Positions 1 to 8,769 are shown, numbered from the stretch's first letter. The stretch: 64,000 nt of DNA from an uncultured Bacteroidia bacterium (GCA_902779765.1 CACZCQ010000005.1:179979-243978); one strand, 5' to 3'. Notes: generated from the sequence alone by a model not told the origin. A program made the numbers and translations.

Positions 1-1476
1 ACCGGACGGATCGAATCCGGCACCGCCTGCGGACGGGGGAAGTATTCATTCTTCTTCAGGCTCAGTTGCGACCAGCCTTTCTCCGTCATAGAGGCGGCGG
101 AAACGGAAGCCACCGTGAAGTTCCCGGGGAAGCAGGTGGAGATCCGGATAGCGGTCTCCCCCATCGACCAGGCTTCGGCTGACAAGGAACTGGAATATGC
201 CGCCGGCAAATCTTTCGAGAAGGTCCGCAAGGAAGCCCTCGGGCAGTGGAAGGAAAAGCTTTCCAAGGTCAGCGTGAAGGGCAGCACGGAAGAGCAGAGG
301 ATCCTGTTCTACACTTCATTGTACAGGCTCTATATGAGTCCCATGGACGTCACTTCGTGGGACGGCAAATACCTCGGAACCGACGGAACAGTCTATGATA
401 CCGAAGGCCGGAGGGCATTCAACAGCTGGAGCATGTGGGACACCTACAGGGCGAAATTCCCGATGCTGCTCCTGCTCGATCCCGAAGCTTACGCCGATAT
501 GGCAGCCTCCTGCGTCCACCTGTTCAGGACCGGTAAGAAAAACTGGGCCACGGACTGCGAGAGCGCCCCTACCGTGAGGACAGAGCATATGGGCCTGATG
601 CTCCTGGATGCATACAAAAAAGGTATTCCAGTCGACTTCAGGCCGGGATATGACGGCATGGTCAGAGAAGTGCTGACGGAGCTCCCGAGAGAGTCGCCTG
701 ACAACCTCCTGGAACTTTGCAACGACCTCTGGGCGCTCGGCCAGATTGCAGGAATCATAGGCAGCAAGGAAGATGCGGAGAAGTTCACCGCGGAGGCTGA
801 CAGCACCTTCGAAAAGGTCTGGAAGGAGGTCTTTATGACGGTCACGGACGACTTCTCGTTGATGAAGGACAACGGCCTCTACCAGGGTACGAAATGGCAG
901 TACCGCTGGGCCTGCCCGCAGTTCAGCGACAGGATGGCCGCATGGCACGGCAAAGAACAGCTGGCCGAGGAACTGGACACCTTCTTCAAGCTCGGAATGT
1001 TCAACCAGGGCAACGAACCCGACATCCATACTCCCTTCCTTTTCAACTCTTTCGGGAGGCCTGACAAGACCCAGGAATGGGTACGCAGGTACCTGACCGA
1101 CGACAGCATGGTACATCTCTACGGCGGCCAGGCCGAGTACCCCGAGCCCTTCGTTGGCAGGGCGTTCCAGAACAAGACGGACGGCTACGCCCCGGAGATG
1201 GACGAGGACGACGGGACCATGAGCGGCTGGTATATGTTCGCCCAGCTGGGATTCTATCCCCTCAATGTCGGAACCAGCGAATACGAACTCTTCTCCCCCA
1301 TCTTCGACCGGATAACCATCAGGACCGGCGGTCACAAGGTCAGGATCAAGGCCTCCGGCCGAAAGTCCTACGAAGCCCCTGTCAGGGAGATCCTTGTCGA
1401 CGGCAAGAAGCTTGACGGATGGGAGATGGACCACGGAATATTCAGGAAGAACTCGAAGATCATTTTCAAATATTAG
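1..1476 (+). CDS. GH92 family alpha-mannosidase, 3' part (5' end outside window)
   Basis: The frame is open from base 1, so this is the C-terminal ~490 residues of a longer gene (GH92 enzymes are usually ~700-780 aa). GH92 enzymes are calcium-dependent exo-alpha-mannosidases of Bacteroidota that trim N-glycans or yeast mannan in the periplasm or on the cell surface. Visible family signatures are the (alpha/alpha)6-barrel segment with FNSWSMWDTYR, and near the C-terminus an acidic stretch DEDDGTMSGWYMFAQLGFYP followed by SPIFDRITI, which match the conserved catalytic end of GH92. The signal peptide and N-terminal beta-domain are not in view. The stop at 1474-1476 lies four bases before the next gene, so the two may be cotranscribed. 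Linkage specificity cannot be read from sequence. Confidence 0.92.
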   Translation, partial: TGRIESGTACGRGKYSFFFRLSCDQPFSVIEAAETEATVKFPGKQVEIRIAVSPIDQASADKELEYAAGKSFEKVRKEALGQWKEKLSKVSVKGSTEEQRILFYTSLYRLYMSPMDVTSWDGKYLGTDGTVYDTEGRRAFNSWSMWDTYRAKFPMLLLLDPEAYADMAASCVHLFRTGKKNWATDCESAPTVRTEHMGLMLLDAYKKGIPVDFRPGYDGMVREVLTELPRESPDNLLELCNDLWALGQIAGIIGSKEDAEKFTAEADSTFEKVWKEVFMTVTDDFSLMKDNGLYQGTKWQYRWACPQFSDRMAAWHGKEQLAEELDTFFKLGMFNQGNEPDIHTPFLFNSFGRPDKTQEWVRRYLTDDSMVHLYGGQAEYPEPFVGRAFQNKTDGYAPEMDEDDGTMSGWYMFAQLGFYPLNVGTSEYELFSPIFDRITIRTGGHKVRIKASGRKSYEAPVREILVDGKKLDGWEMDHGIFRKNSKIIFKY

Positions 1477-1480
1477 AAGG

Positions 1481-2644
1481 ATGAGCGAAGAAAGAAGCAC
1501 GGACAAACTTGCAAGGTATATAATGTGGGCAGCTGCTGTGGTGATCATCGCAGCGCTGTGCTGGTACTTCAAGAGCGTACTGATCTACATCATCACGGCT
1601 TTCGTGGTGTCACTGCTCGGCAGGCCGATAATGAAACTGCTCCGGAAGATCAGGATAAAGGGAAAGTCAGCCCCCGACTGGCTGCTGGCCATCATCTCCC
1701 TGGTCCTTATCCTCGGGATTATACTCGGCATCATCACCCAGGTGATTCCGGTGGTCTCGAGCATAATCCAGAGTGTTTCCAGCAACCTGCAGACAGCCTC
1801 CTTCAACACATCCGAGATAGCCCGCTGGATGGACAAGCTGAACATCTGGCTGATAGACCGGTTCCCCACGATCGGACGTGATTTCAAGCTCCAGGATGCC
1901 CTGATAGGATGGCTCAAGGACGCCTTCGACATGTCGTCCGTGACCACGGTAGTAGGTTCCGTGGCCTCCGCCCTCGGATCGTTTGCCATAGGCCTCTTCT
2001 GCATCGTATTCATCGGTTTCTTCTTCATCAAGGACGACAGGCTCTTCCGGAAGATCATCGGGGCCCTTGTTCCCGACAAGGTCGAAGCCGATGCGATCGA
2101 GGCGGTAGGTGACATAGAGCACCTCCTGACCAGGTACTTCAGCGGCCTTCTGATCGAAGTCCTTGGAGTCGCCACCCTTAACTTCCTGGGCCTGTGGCTG
2201 TTCGCGAAGGTCGGCTTCTATCCGGCAATGGGTATAGCCTTCATGACGGGCATGCTGAACGTCATCCCTTATGTAGGTCCCTGGATCGGTGCCGCGATCG
2301 GAACGATACTCGGCCTTATCCTGAAATTCAGCAGCGCGGCAGCATTGGGCACACTGCCCAATTTCTGGTTGATCCTGGTCACCCTGCTGGCGGTATTCGT
2401 CTTCACACAGATGGTCGACAACTTCCTGTTCCAACCGATAATATATTCCAAGAGCATCAAGTCCAGCCCGCTTGAAATATTCATCGTCCTGCTGATGGCA
2501 GGCCACGTGGGCGGAATATTCGGAATGCTCGTCGCGATACCTTCATACACCGTGATCAGGGTCATAGCGGCCAGGTTCCTGAAGGGAGTCAAGCCGGTCA
2601 GGAGACTCATCGCCGCCACCAGTGAACCGGAAAAGACAGACTGA
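1481..2644 (+). CDS. AI-2E family transporter (UPF0118 permease)
   Basis: A 387-residue polytopic inner-membrane protein of the AI-2E/YdiK/PerM family. Members export small molecules or ions; autoinducer-2 export is shown for only a few, so the substrate is unknown. About eight hydrophobic segments are visible: two at the N-terminus, a pair near residues 65-90, then, after a soluble middle region, a cluster in the C-terminal half containing GMLNVIPYVGPWIGA and the late PSYTVIRVIAARF, both typical of the family. The start at 1481 is preferred over an upstream in-frame ATG at 1394 because the latter lies inside the GH92 gene and adds 29 non-hydrophobic residues. Only 4 nt separate it from the GH92 stop. 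Confidence 0.88.
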   Translation: MSEERSTDKLARYIMWAAAVVIIAALCWYFKSVLIYIITAFVVSLLGRPIMKLLRKIRIKGKSAPDWLLAIISLVLILGIILGIITQVIPVVSSIIQSVSSNLQTASFNTSEIARWMDKLNIWLIDRFPTIGRDFKLQDALIGWLKDAFDMSSVTTVVGSVASALGSFAIGLFCIVFIGFFFIKDDRLFRKIIGALVPDKVEADAIEAVGDIEHLLTRYFSGLLIEVLGVATLNFLGLWLFAKVGFYPAMGIAFMTGMLNVIPYVGPWIGAAIGTILGLILKFSSAAALGTLPNFWLILVTLLAVFVFTQMVDNFLFQPIIYSKSIKSSPLEIFIVLLMAGHVGGIFGMLVAIPSYTVIRVIAARFLKGVKPVRRLIAATSEPEKTD

Positions 2645-2658
2645 AAAACTTAAAGGAT

Positions 2659-3609
2659 ATGAAGACAAGAATAACCCTCACCATCGGACTTTTCCTCGCC
2701 TTCGCCATCGGCCTCGGTGCGCAGGAAACATATTCACCCACAGGCACATACCTGTTTTCCACAAAGGACGGGCAGGACCTCTTCATGGATGACTATCACG
2801 CCACTGCGGGGAGCGAGACAACGCTGGACGGGAAGACCAAACCGACCATAGTTTACATGTTCGGCGGCGGCTTCGTAATGGGTACCCGCAACGACAAGCG
2901 CTTTATGCCCTGGTTCAAGAAATTCAACGATGCAGGATACAGGGTCATAAGCATAGATTACCGCTTGGGAATGAAGGGAGTCAAGACTTCCGGAGGTGTC
3001 GGTTCCGTAAAGGCGTTCCGGCACAGCGCACAGATCGCGGCCGAGGACCTCTTCTCCGCCACAGCCTATCTTATGGCGAACAAGGAGGCCCTTGGCATCG
3101 ACCCTTCGAACCTGGTCATTACCGGATCCTCGGCAGGAGCGATAGCCGTCCTGGAAGCTGACTGGCTGCTCAGCAACGGCAGGGCCTCGGACTTCCTTCC
3201 GGACGGGTTCCGCTATGCCGGGGTAATGCCTTTCGCCGGAGCGATCATCTCCATGGAAGGCGTGCCCTCATACAAGGTACCTCCGGCACCAACCGCATTC
3301 TTCCACGGCACCGACGACAGGATCGTAAACTACAAGAAAGTCCATGTGCTCAAGTGGGGCCTCTTCGGATCCGACAAGCTGGCAAAGATCTTCAGGAAGA
3401 ACGGCTATACATATAATATTTACAGGTTCGAGGGCAATTCCCACGAGATTGCATCCACCTTCATCAGGACTTTCCCGGAGCAGATCCGTTTCCTGGAGAC
3501 CAATGTGGTACGGGGGCAGAAAAGGATCGTGGATTCCAGCATCGACGACCCTGATATTCCGGCTTTCGAATTGCCATCCACCCGTAGGAAACTTTATTCA
3601 CAGGACTAG
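2659..3609 (+). CDS. Secreted alpha/beta-hydrolase (carboxylesterase/lipase-like)
   Basis: 316 residues with an N-terminal signal peptide (about residues 1-21, ending GLGAQ). The fold is the hormone-sensitive-lipase-like alpha/beta hydrolase: oxyanion-hole segment MFGGGFVMG at ~67-75, nucleophile elbow GSSAG with Ser158, a likely acid Asp in GTDDRIV (~219-220) and His262 in GNSHEIAS. Family members cleave carboxyl esters, including acetyl or feruloyl groups on glycans. The natural substrate is not evident. It starts 14 nt after the permease and ends 3 nt before the next gene, so it is probably part of the same transcript. The role of a periplasmic glycan esterase beside a GH92 mannosidase is inference. 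Confidence 0.85.
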   Translation: MKTRITLTIGLFLAFAIGLGAQETYSPTGTYLFSTKDGQDLFMDDYHATAGSETTLDGKTKPTIVYMFGGGFVMGTRNDKRFMPWFKKFNDAGYRVISIDYRLGMKGVKTSGGVGSVKAFRHSAQIAAEDLFSATAYLMANKEALGIDPSNLVITGSSAGAIAVLEADWLLSNGRASDFLPDGFRYAGVMPFAGAIISMEGVPSYKVPPAPTAFFHGTDDRIVNYKKVHVLKWGLFGSDKLAKIFRKNGYTYNIYRFEGNSHEIASTFIRTFPEQIRFLETNVVRGQKRIVDSSIDDPDIPAFELPSTRRKLYSQD

Positions 3610-3612
3610 TTC

Positions 3613-4539
3613 ATGAAGATAGTTTTCCTGGACGCAGCGACGATGGGGACCACGCCGTTGACCGCAATCGATAGGCTCGGGGAATTCGAGAGATACGATA
3701 ATTCCACGGCCGAAGAGGCCCGTGAAAGGGTCCGGGACGCCGACGTTGCGATAGTCAACAAGGTCATAGTGGACCAGGCCTTCCTGGATGCCGCCCCGAG
3801 ACTGAAGCTCGTCTGTGAAGCCGGGACCGGGATGGACAACATAGACGCGGAACTCTGCCGCAGGCGCGGGGTTGCCGTACGCAATGTTCCAAGCTACTCC
3901 ACCGATGCCGTAACACAGCACACGTGGATGCTGATCCTCGCCCTGGCAGGCAGGATCTTCCACTACGACAGCTATGTCAAGGACGGGCGCTACACGCGCG
4001 CCAGGCTCCACACCGACTCCGACCACCCATACACCGGACTTACGGGCAAGACCATCGGGATAGTAGGGATGGGTGCAATAGGACGCAAGGTTGCAAGGAT
4101 TGCCCAGGCCTTCGGTATGAGAGTTATATATTACTCTACGTCAGGCACTTCCCATTGTACTGAATATCCTTCCGTCTCCTTGGAAACCCTGCTCCGCGAG
4201 GCCGACGTGGTCAGTATCCACGCCCCCTTCAACGAACGCACCGCAGGCCTGATTGACTATGACGGACTGTGCCTGATGAAGCCCACCGCCTTCCTCGTCA
4301 ACACCGGCCGGGGAGGTATCGCTGTCGAGGCCGACCTGGCCCGCGCCATCGACGAAGGGAAGATCGCAGGCATCGGTATTGACGTCTTCGTCGAGGAGCC
4401 CCTCCCTTCCGACAGTCCCCTCCTGAACGCCAAACACCCCGGACGGGTCATCCTGACCCCTCACGTAGCCTGGGCCAGCGAAGAAACCCGCCAACGTCTC
4501 GCAGACGAAATAGCGGGCAACATCCGTAAAGGCTGGTAG
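3613..4539 (+). CDS. D-isomer specific 2-hydroxyacid dehydrogenase
   Basis: 308-residue NAD(P)-dependent cytosolic oxidoreductase of the SerA/glycerate dehydrogenase superfamily, interconverting a 2-keto acid and a D-2-hydroxyacid. The nucleotide-binding motif is GMGAIGRKVARIAQAFGM at ~152-169. Catalytic residues are visible as Arg in NTGRGG (~233), Glu in FVEEPLP and His in LTPHVAWAS. It lacks the C-terminal ACT regulatory domain of long SerA proteins, so hydroxypyruvate reductase or D-lactate-type activity is as likely as phosphoglycerate dehydrogenase. It begins 3 nt after the esterase stop. It is the last gene before the accessory island at 4.6-15.8 kb. Confidence 0.88.
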   Translation: MKIVFLDAATMGTTPLTAIDRLGEFERYDNSTAEEARERVRDADVAIVNKVIVDQAFLDAAPRLKLVCEAGTGMDNIDAELCRRRGVAVRNVPSYSTDAVTQHTWMLILALAGRIFHYDSYVKDGRYTRARLHTDSDHPYTGLTGKTIGIVGMGAIGRKVARIAQAFGMRVIYYSTSGTSHCTEYPSVSLETLLREADVVSIHAPFNERTAGLIDYDGLCLMKPTAFLVNTGRGGIAVEADLARAIDEGKIAGIGIDVFVEEPLPSDSPLLNAKHPGRVILTPHVAWASEETRQRLADEIAGNIRKGW

Positions 4540-4651
4540 ATAATCCCGGTTGCAATCTTTCATTTCTGCGTAACTTATATACGCGCGCGCTAACAACAGC
4601 ACCGAACTCTCTAGAAGGGTTCCGGTTACCACTTATTCGATCCGGCTCCCG

Positions 4652-4660
4652 TTTTGGGCG
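4652..4660 (+). repeat. Site D: copy of TTTTGGGCG motif upstream of the recombinase
   Basis: The nonamer TTTTGGGCG lies 103 nt before the integrase start. The same word recurs at 6158, at 10811-10825 (reverse strand) and at 11354. D and A (6158) are in direct orientation and flank the integrase gene, as the ends of a small excisable unit might. The match here is only 9-10 bases, so a recombination role is inference. Confidence 0.4.
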
Positions 4661-4700
4661 GCCAGTGTGTCTACTTAAAAATGTTTTCCCCTTACCGGTT

Positions 4701-4750
4701 CAAATAATTAATATAATTATTTGAAAAGACTCAAATGTTTAGTAACTTTA
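4701..4750 (+). promoter_or_regulatory. AT-rich palindrome and candidate Bacteroidota promoter for the integrase
   Basis: A palindrome with 9-bp arms (CAAATAATT / AATTATTTG) spans 4701-4723. Its right arm ends in TTTG (4720-4723), which with a 19-nt spacer precedes TAACTTTA (4743-4750). This fits the Bacteroides sigma pattern TTTG-N19-TAnnTTTG with one mismatch. The palindrome overlapping the -33 element would be a natural operator for self-regulation by the recombinase or another dimeric regulator. The -7 box is only 12 nt from the ATG, so the leader would be very short. Confidence 0.45.
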
Positions 4751-4762
4751 TGTTAATAACCA

Positions 4763-5962
4763 ATGAGGACTACATTCAGCATTCTGTTCTACATCAACAG
4801 GAGCAAAGATAATAACGGACTGGTACCTGTTATCTGCCGCATCACGGTCAACGGCGGCATCGCACAGTTCAGTTGCAAGCTGAAAGTGCCGATGAACCTA
4901 TGGGATCCCCATGCCGGAAGAGTCATAGGGAAAAGCACTGTCGCCAACAATGCCAACAGCATACTAGATGGTATCAGGGCCAGGATTGTCACGGTATACC
5001 ACCAACTTGCCTCCATGGGGCTTACAAAATCCGCCAACAAAATCAAGGAGATGACGATTGGAAGGGAACCGGGAAAGGTTACGCTGCTGGAACTGCTGGA
5101 CAAACAGACCGAGATAATCGCCTCGAGGGTCGGCAAGGACAGGTCGATGGCTACACTGAGCAAATACAGGATAGTCCGCAGGCACGTAGGGGATTTCATA
5201 TTGAAGGAATACCACCAAAAGGACTTTCCGGTCGAAGACCTGAATGACGCCTTCCTGAGAAAATTCTGCCTGTACCTAAGGGAGGATGTCAGGGTCAGCC
5301 AATCATCGGTATGGGTGTATCAGATGCCACTGCGGACCGTGGTTACCGCTGCATTCAATGACGGGATTATCACACGGAATCCATTCCACAACTTTCATGT
5401 AAGCCCGGATGTCAAGAAAAGGGACTTCCTAACCGAGGGCCATCTGAAGTGTCTTATCCGGTTTCCATTGAAAGGTCAACTGGATTTCGTCAGGGATATA
5501 TTCCTGTTCTGCTGCTTCACAGGTCTTTCATTCATAGATCTCAAGAACCTGAAGCCGGCGGACATCGTGGAACTGAACGGTTCCCGATGGATCATATCGA
5601 AACGACAGAAAACCAAAGTCCCCTACCAGGCGAAACTGCTTTCCATCCCTGAGAAGATCCTTGACAAATACAGCCCGGCGGAAGATGGAAAGCCGGTCTT
5701 CGATGTCGGAGGCTACACCACCGTGAACAAACGGCTAAAGAAGATAGGTATCCTGTCGGGCATTTCCGACAACCTGACATTCCACATGGCACGCCACACC
5801 TTCGCCACACTAGCCCTCTCCAAAGGCATGTCGATGGAAAGCCTGCGGAGCATCCTCGGCCACACGGACATCCACACCACCCAGATCTATGCGAAGATCA
5901 CATCCCTTAAACTGGAACACGACTACTCCTGCCTGACCGACGGCACGGGCGAGATGTGGTAA
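4763..5962 (+). CDS. Tyrosine recombinase / site-specific integrase
   Basis: 399 residues in the Bacteroidota layout: N-terminal arm-binding domain (~1-100), SAM-like core-binding domain (~110-210) and catalytic domain (~220-380). It cuts and rejoins DNA through a 3'-phosphotyrosine. Catalytic residues are His341 and Arg344 in HMARHTFATL, His367 in LGHTDIHTTQIY and nucleophile Tyr376. The usual first Arg position reads FTGLSFIDL (Ser256), a substitution common in Bacteroidota integrases. There are no relaxase, excisionase or other mobile-element genes beside it. Instead it borders a duplicated adhesin locus, as inversion recombinases of this phylum often do. A role as integrase of a degenerate element is equally possible. 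Confidence 0.93.
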   Translation: MRTTFSILFYINRSKDNNGLVPVICRITVNGGIAQFSCKLKVPMNLWDPHAGRVIGKSTVANNANSILDGIRARIVTVYHQLASMGLTKSANKIKEMTIGREPGKVTLLELLDKQTEIIASRVGKDRSMATLSKYRIVRRHVGDFILKEYHQKDFPVEDLNDAFLRKFCLYLREDVRVSQSSVWVYQMPLRTVVTAAFNDGIITRNPFHNFHVSPDVKKRDFLTEGHLKCLIRFPLKGQLDFVRDIFLFCCFTGLSFIDLKNLKPADIVELNGSRWIISKRQKTKVPYQAKLLSIPEKILDKYSPAEDGKPVFDVGGYTTVNKRLKKIGILSGISDNLTFHMARHTFATLALSKGMSMESLRSILGHTDIHTTQIYAKITSLKLEHDYSCLTDGTGEMW

Positions 5963-5976
5963 AGGAGTGTCATCAG

Positions 5977-6067
5977 ACTCCAAGGCCGGGAAACGTTGAT
6001 GTTCTGTGACTTTGGAGTGCAATTTTATACTCCAAGGCCGGGGGAAGTAACGTTTCCCCGGCCTTGG
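5977..6067 (+). terminator. Hairpin pair downstream of the integrase
   Basis: The second hairpin, 6032-6067, has 12-bp perfect arms CCAAGGCCGGGG / CCCCGGCCTTGG with a 12-nt loop and is followed by AATAAAAAA; it could terminate transcription from either side. A first copy of the left arm, ACTCCAAGGCCGGG, occurs at 5977-5990 and repeats exactly at 6029-6042. The bases ACTCCAA (5977-5983) also pair with TTGGAGT (6012-6018). The nested direct and inverted copies are more than a simple terminator needs and could be recombinase-binding sequence. Confidence 0.6.
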
Positions 6068-6142
6068 AATAAAAAACCATAAGCCATATCATTTCCTCGC
6101 CAGCCAGGCCATATACGTTAATTACATAATTTCCTGCACATT

Positions 6143-6172
6143 ACGCCCATTATATTCTTTTGGGCGTGAAAA
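6143..6172 (+). repeat. Site A: ACGCCCA-N11-TGGGCGT with TTTTGGGCGTGAAAA
   Basis: Inverted 7-bp arms (6143-6149 and 6161-6167) surround an 11-nt AT-rich spacer, the geometry of a tyrosine-recombinase core site. The 15-mer TTTTGGGCGTGAAAA (6158-6172) recurs exactly, inverted, at 10811-10825. Recognisable coding homology of the orphan vWA fragment starts only about 17 bases downstream, so the breakpoint of that gene falls at or beside this site. Confidence 0.5.
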
Positions 6173-6173
6173 C

Positions 6174-6689
6174 GAATTCCCTTTTGAAAGTCCTGTAGTT
6201 AACCTACCTGTGAATATAGTTATCAACAAGCAGGGACTTAATGAAGATGAGAGCTCAAAGTTTACTATTTTGAGAAAAACAGCCACCGAGACTAATTGGG
6301 AGGAAGCTACAAGCGTTTTCGTAACCCGTCACAAGGACCAAGGCATAAATGCACCCAGAACAAGAATTGAAGGCTTGCCTGCTACTAATTCTGATGGCGT
6401 CGAGTATATCTATAAGGTCCGTGAAGATGACTGGAGTTGGAGTTATACTTTGACTTCAGCAAAGGAGTTAACCACTCAGGATACTGACAATCCATTCACC
6501 TTCAAGAATACTCCGAAGACTAATATTGACACCAAGGTCCGCCATGCTGAGAGCAAAGCCACGAATACATTCAAGACCAAGTCAGCTGCAGCAGATGGCA
6601 GTGGTGATAAGTACGATGATTCCAAGACTAATACTAAAGAAGGAAGAACGATCATTACAGTGACAAGTACTGCAACTCAGTCAGAATAA
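6174..6689 (+). pseudogene. Orphan C-terminal fragment of a vWA/Cna-B-like adhesin gene
   Basis: The ~165 codons match the C-terminal domain of the vWA protein encoded at 6772-8769. Shared blocks include LPVNIVINKQGLNEDES against LPANIHILKQGLKKGES, REDDWSWSYT against EEPWSWAYT, and VRHAESKATN against IRHAESKATN. The frame is open upstream to 6051, and similarity fades just after site A. No signal peptide, vWA domain or leader microprotein precedes it. A GTG at 6210 could initiate, but the product would be a non-secreted adhesin tail. It carries its own terminator. It is either the remnant of a third operon copy or a silent 3' cassette. Its DNA differs clearly from the homologous genes, so it is not a recent duplication. 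Confidence 0.75.
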
Positions 6690-6715
6690 TAGATTATTTC
6701 TTCTAATCTAATACC

Positions 6716-6747
6716 AACTCGGGCGACCCAAAAGGGCCGCCCGAGTT
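6716..6747. terminator. Bidirectional terminator between orphan fragment and vWA gene
   Basis: Arms AACTCGGGCG / CGCCCGAGTT (10 bp), an A-C mismatch, three further pairs CCC/GGG and an AAAA loop. The core GGCGACCC-loop-GGGCCGCC, including the same mismatch, recurs in the terminator after the right-hand vWA gene at 15750-15778. The mismatch orientation suggests this terminator travelled with the plus-strand fragment. Confidence 0.75.
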
Positions 6748-6771
6748 ACATTATAGAAAGACTAATAGAGA

Positions 6772-8769
6772 CTATCTTCCATTATTCTTTGAGTCAACAT
6801 ATACAACCGAACCACTGCCCTTGAAGTCATTAGTAGCCTTACTCTCAGCGTGACGGATCTTTATATCTATATCCGTTTTCGGAATATTATTGAACTTGAA
6901 CGGGTTGGTGATCAGCTGATCCGTCCGGGTCGGAGTGATTGCCTCCGGGGTATATGCCCAACTCCAAGGCTCCTCGACGACCTGATAGATGAAGTTCGGG
7001 TCGAGACCACGGACTTTCACCATCGGTTCCTCCGTGTCAGACGTCTTCGTGATGAAGACAGTGGTGACAGGCTCCCACGCCGTCGATTCGGGATTCGCCT
7101 TAGGGATTCTTTCGATTCTGAACTTGGCACTTTCGCCCTTCTTCAGCCCTTGCTTCAAGATATGGATGTTGGCCGGGAGGTCGACTTTCGGAGGATCATA
7201 TTTGATAATCGGATCGAGGGTGCCGTCACCATCAAGGTCGGCATAGATGCCTGAACCGGGTTCATTCGAATCTGAATTAGGTCCGCCGACGGCCTCCGGG
7301 TCCATCTTGACCGGGATTTCGATAAGGACCTTGAATCCGCGTGCTACCCCGTTCTCAAATCCGCAGAAGTTGCTGGCATAGTCAAAGCCCGTAACTTCGA
7401 TCGTTTTATTATCACTTTTAACGCTGATAGCAATCGCATTGTCGACGTCAAGTTCTTCATCTTCCCAGTCTATCGTACCATCAGGATTCTTGATAATTTT
7501 ATGATACGTCGCAGTATTTCCGGGGGCTTTGATAGCGGTGCCAAACGTAAGGGCTCCTGCCGTTCCACCGGTGCAAGGCGCCGTATAAACCTTGATCTGG
7601 TTCGGATCGGCGCCATTCGGCAGCATGAAGTTCGCGGAAACGATATCCATCACGGCAACGGTGGAACCGCCAAGGTCAGCATCGGAGCCACCGGATTCGC
7701 TAGCGATGGTCTCGAAGATATCGTTCAGTCCCTGTGCCGAAGTAGATGCAAAGGAATAATTCTTACCGTCGGTGCTTCTTGAGCCGACAGTTCCTGCTAT
7801 TGCATTCTGTGTTCCACTCTGTAAATATACTGCATGATTATAATTCCACGAATTAGCAAGGGTATTCCAGTTGTCTGAGTACCAGCCCATATTGTTGGCT
7901 CCTAGCCAATTTGAGGATGTCTTTCCAAGATAGACCTGCGCCTGAACGCCAGGGTTGGTGATGATGCTAACTGAATACACTTTCGAGGTAATCCCCTTTT
8001 CCTCATTTGCGAGGTTCTTAATCTGATTGGCATAATAGATGGTTGCGTTTGCAGTGCGGAATGTATCCTCACGGTATCGAACATTTCCCCACCCTTGATT
8101 GACATAATCCGTGCCTGTCCAGTTTCCGTAGTAACCGGGATTACCATCTGTGAAAAAAACAGTCGTTCTCAACTGGTGCGTATCACCCAGGGGGCTCAAA
8201 ATACCATACGCCATATTCATTCCCCTGTGAGCATATGTACCGCCGTTCGCCGTCAAGCCGTTAACAATGCCCTTCAACGTTGTAACGCCGCCGTTGTCGG
8301 TTAAACTGCTTCCTAGAGGAATCAGACCGTTGGAGCGATTATTAGCATTTGTAGAATAGGTGACAATCGCTATTCTGTTGCCAAGCCGCTGCTCACGAGG
8401 ATTGCCATCCGGATCTTTGAGGTCGTTTTCGTTGATGATGTCGATGAAATTGTTTACGGCAGTCTTCAATGCATTTAAACGCTGATTACTATTACCGCCC
8501 TCGCGTCCCATATCATATGCCATCGAACCGGAAACATCCAAAACCAGGACGATGTCGGCCGGAATGCTCTTCTTCGTCACCGTCACATCACCGGTGGTGA
8601 ACGCCTCGAGCGTGATGGTATAGATACCCTCGTCGTCCGGCTTGCTGATGTTCTTGCTGTAGCCCAAGCCATTCTTGTACGTCGTTTCTGTCTGTGCCTG
8701 CACATTATTGAACGGCGCAAAAATCAAGATCGCAATCGCAATGAGAAAATAATTGTATATCTTTTTCAT
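6772..8769 (-). CDS. Secreted vWA-domain adhesin with C-terminal Cna-B-like domain (left operon)
   Basis: 665 residues with a signal peptide (~1-26, ending VQAQ). The von Willebrand factor A domain starts near residue 70 and has an intact metal-ion-dependent adhesion site: DVSGS (Asp78, Ser80, Ser82), a conserved Thr near 178, and FFTDG with Asp208. A C-terminal region (~530-640) with ANIHILKQGL, KFRIERI and VVEEPWSWAYT resembles the beta-sandwich Cna-B/SpaA domains of Gram-positive pilins. Domain type suggests a fimbrial tip or surface adhesin like Mfa5 of Porphyromonas gingivalis, whose vWA domain is known. No T9SS C-terminal signal was recognised. It is the third gene of its operon, 19 nt after the fimbrillin-like gene, and is 665 aa against 742 for its plus-strand paralogue. 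Confidence 0.82.
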   Translation of the reverse strand: MKKIYNYFLIAIAILIFAPFNNVQAQTETTYKNGLGYSKNISKPDDEGIYTITLEAFTTGDVTVTKKSIPADIVLVLDVSGSMAYDMGREGGNSNQRLNALKTAVNNFIDIINENDLKDPDGNPREQRLGNRIAIVTYSTNANNRSNGLIPLGSSLTDNGGVTTLKGIVNGLTANGGTYAHRGMNMAYGILSPLGDTHQLRTTVFFTDGNPGYYGNWTGTDYVNQGWGNVRYREDTFRTANATIYYANQIKNLANEEKGITSKVYSVSIITNPGVQAQVYLGKTSSNWLGANNMGWYSDNWNTLANSWNYNHAVYLQSGTQNAIAGTVGSRSTDGKNYSFASTSAQGLNDIFETIASESGGSDADLGGSTVAVMDIVSANFMLPNGADPNQIKVYTAPCTGGTAGALTFGTAIKAPGNTATYHKIIKNPDGTIDWEDEELDVDNAIAISVKSDNKTIEVTGFDYASNFCGFENGVARGFKVLIEIPVKMDPEAVGGPNSDSNEPGSGIYADLDGDGTLDPIIKYDPPKVDLPANIHILKQGLKKGESAKFRIERIPKANPESTAWEPVTTVFITKTSDTEEPMVKVRGLDPNFIYQVVEEPWSWAYTPEAITPTRTDQLITNPFKFNNIPKTDIDIKIRHAESKATNDFKGSGSVVYVDSKNNGR

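Noticed and set aside
316-1572. Long antisense frame opposite the GH92 gene, and similar long antisense frames over ileS, ftsK and the adhesin genes
   Set aside because: They follow from codon bias of the real gene, have no family features, and conflict with strongly supported genes.
4600-4660. Possible tRNA 3' end (TTCGATCCGGCTCCCG) next to the integrase, as an attachment site
   Set aside because: The T-stem does not pair (the five bases before TTCGATC do not match CGGCT) and no acceptor partner exists upstream; only a chance T-loop-like string.
4763-5962. A complete integrative conjugative or mobilizable element
   Set aside because: No relaxase, excisionase, replication or cargo genes; neighbours are adhesin and core genes.
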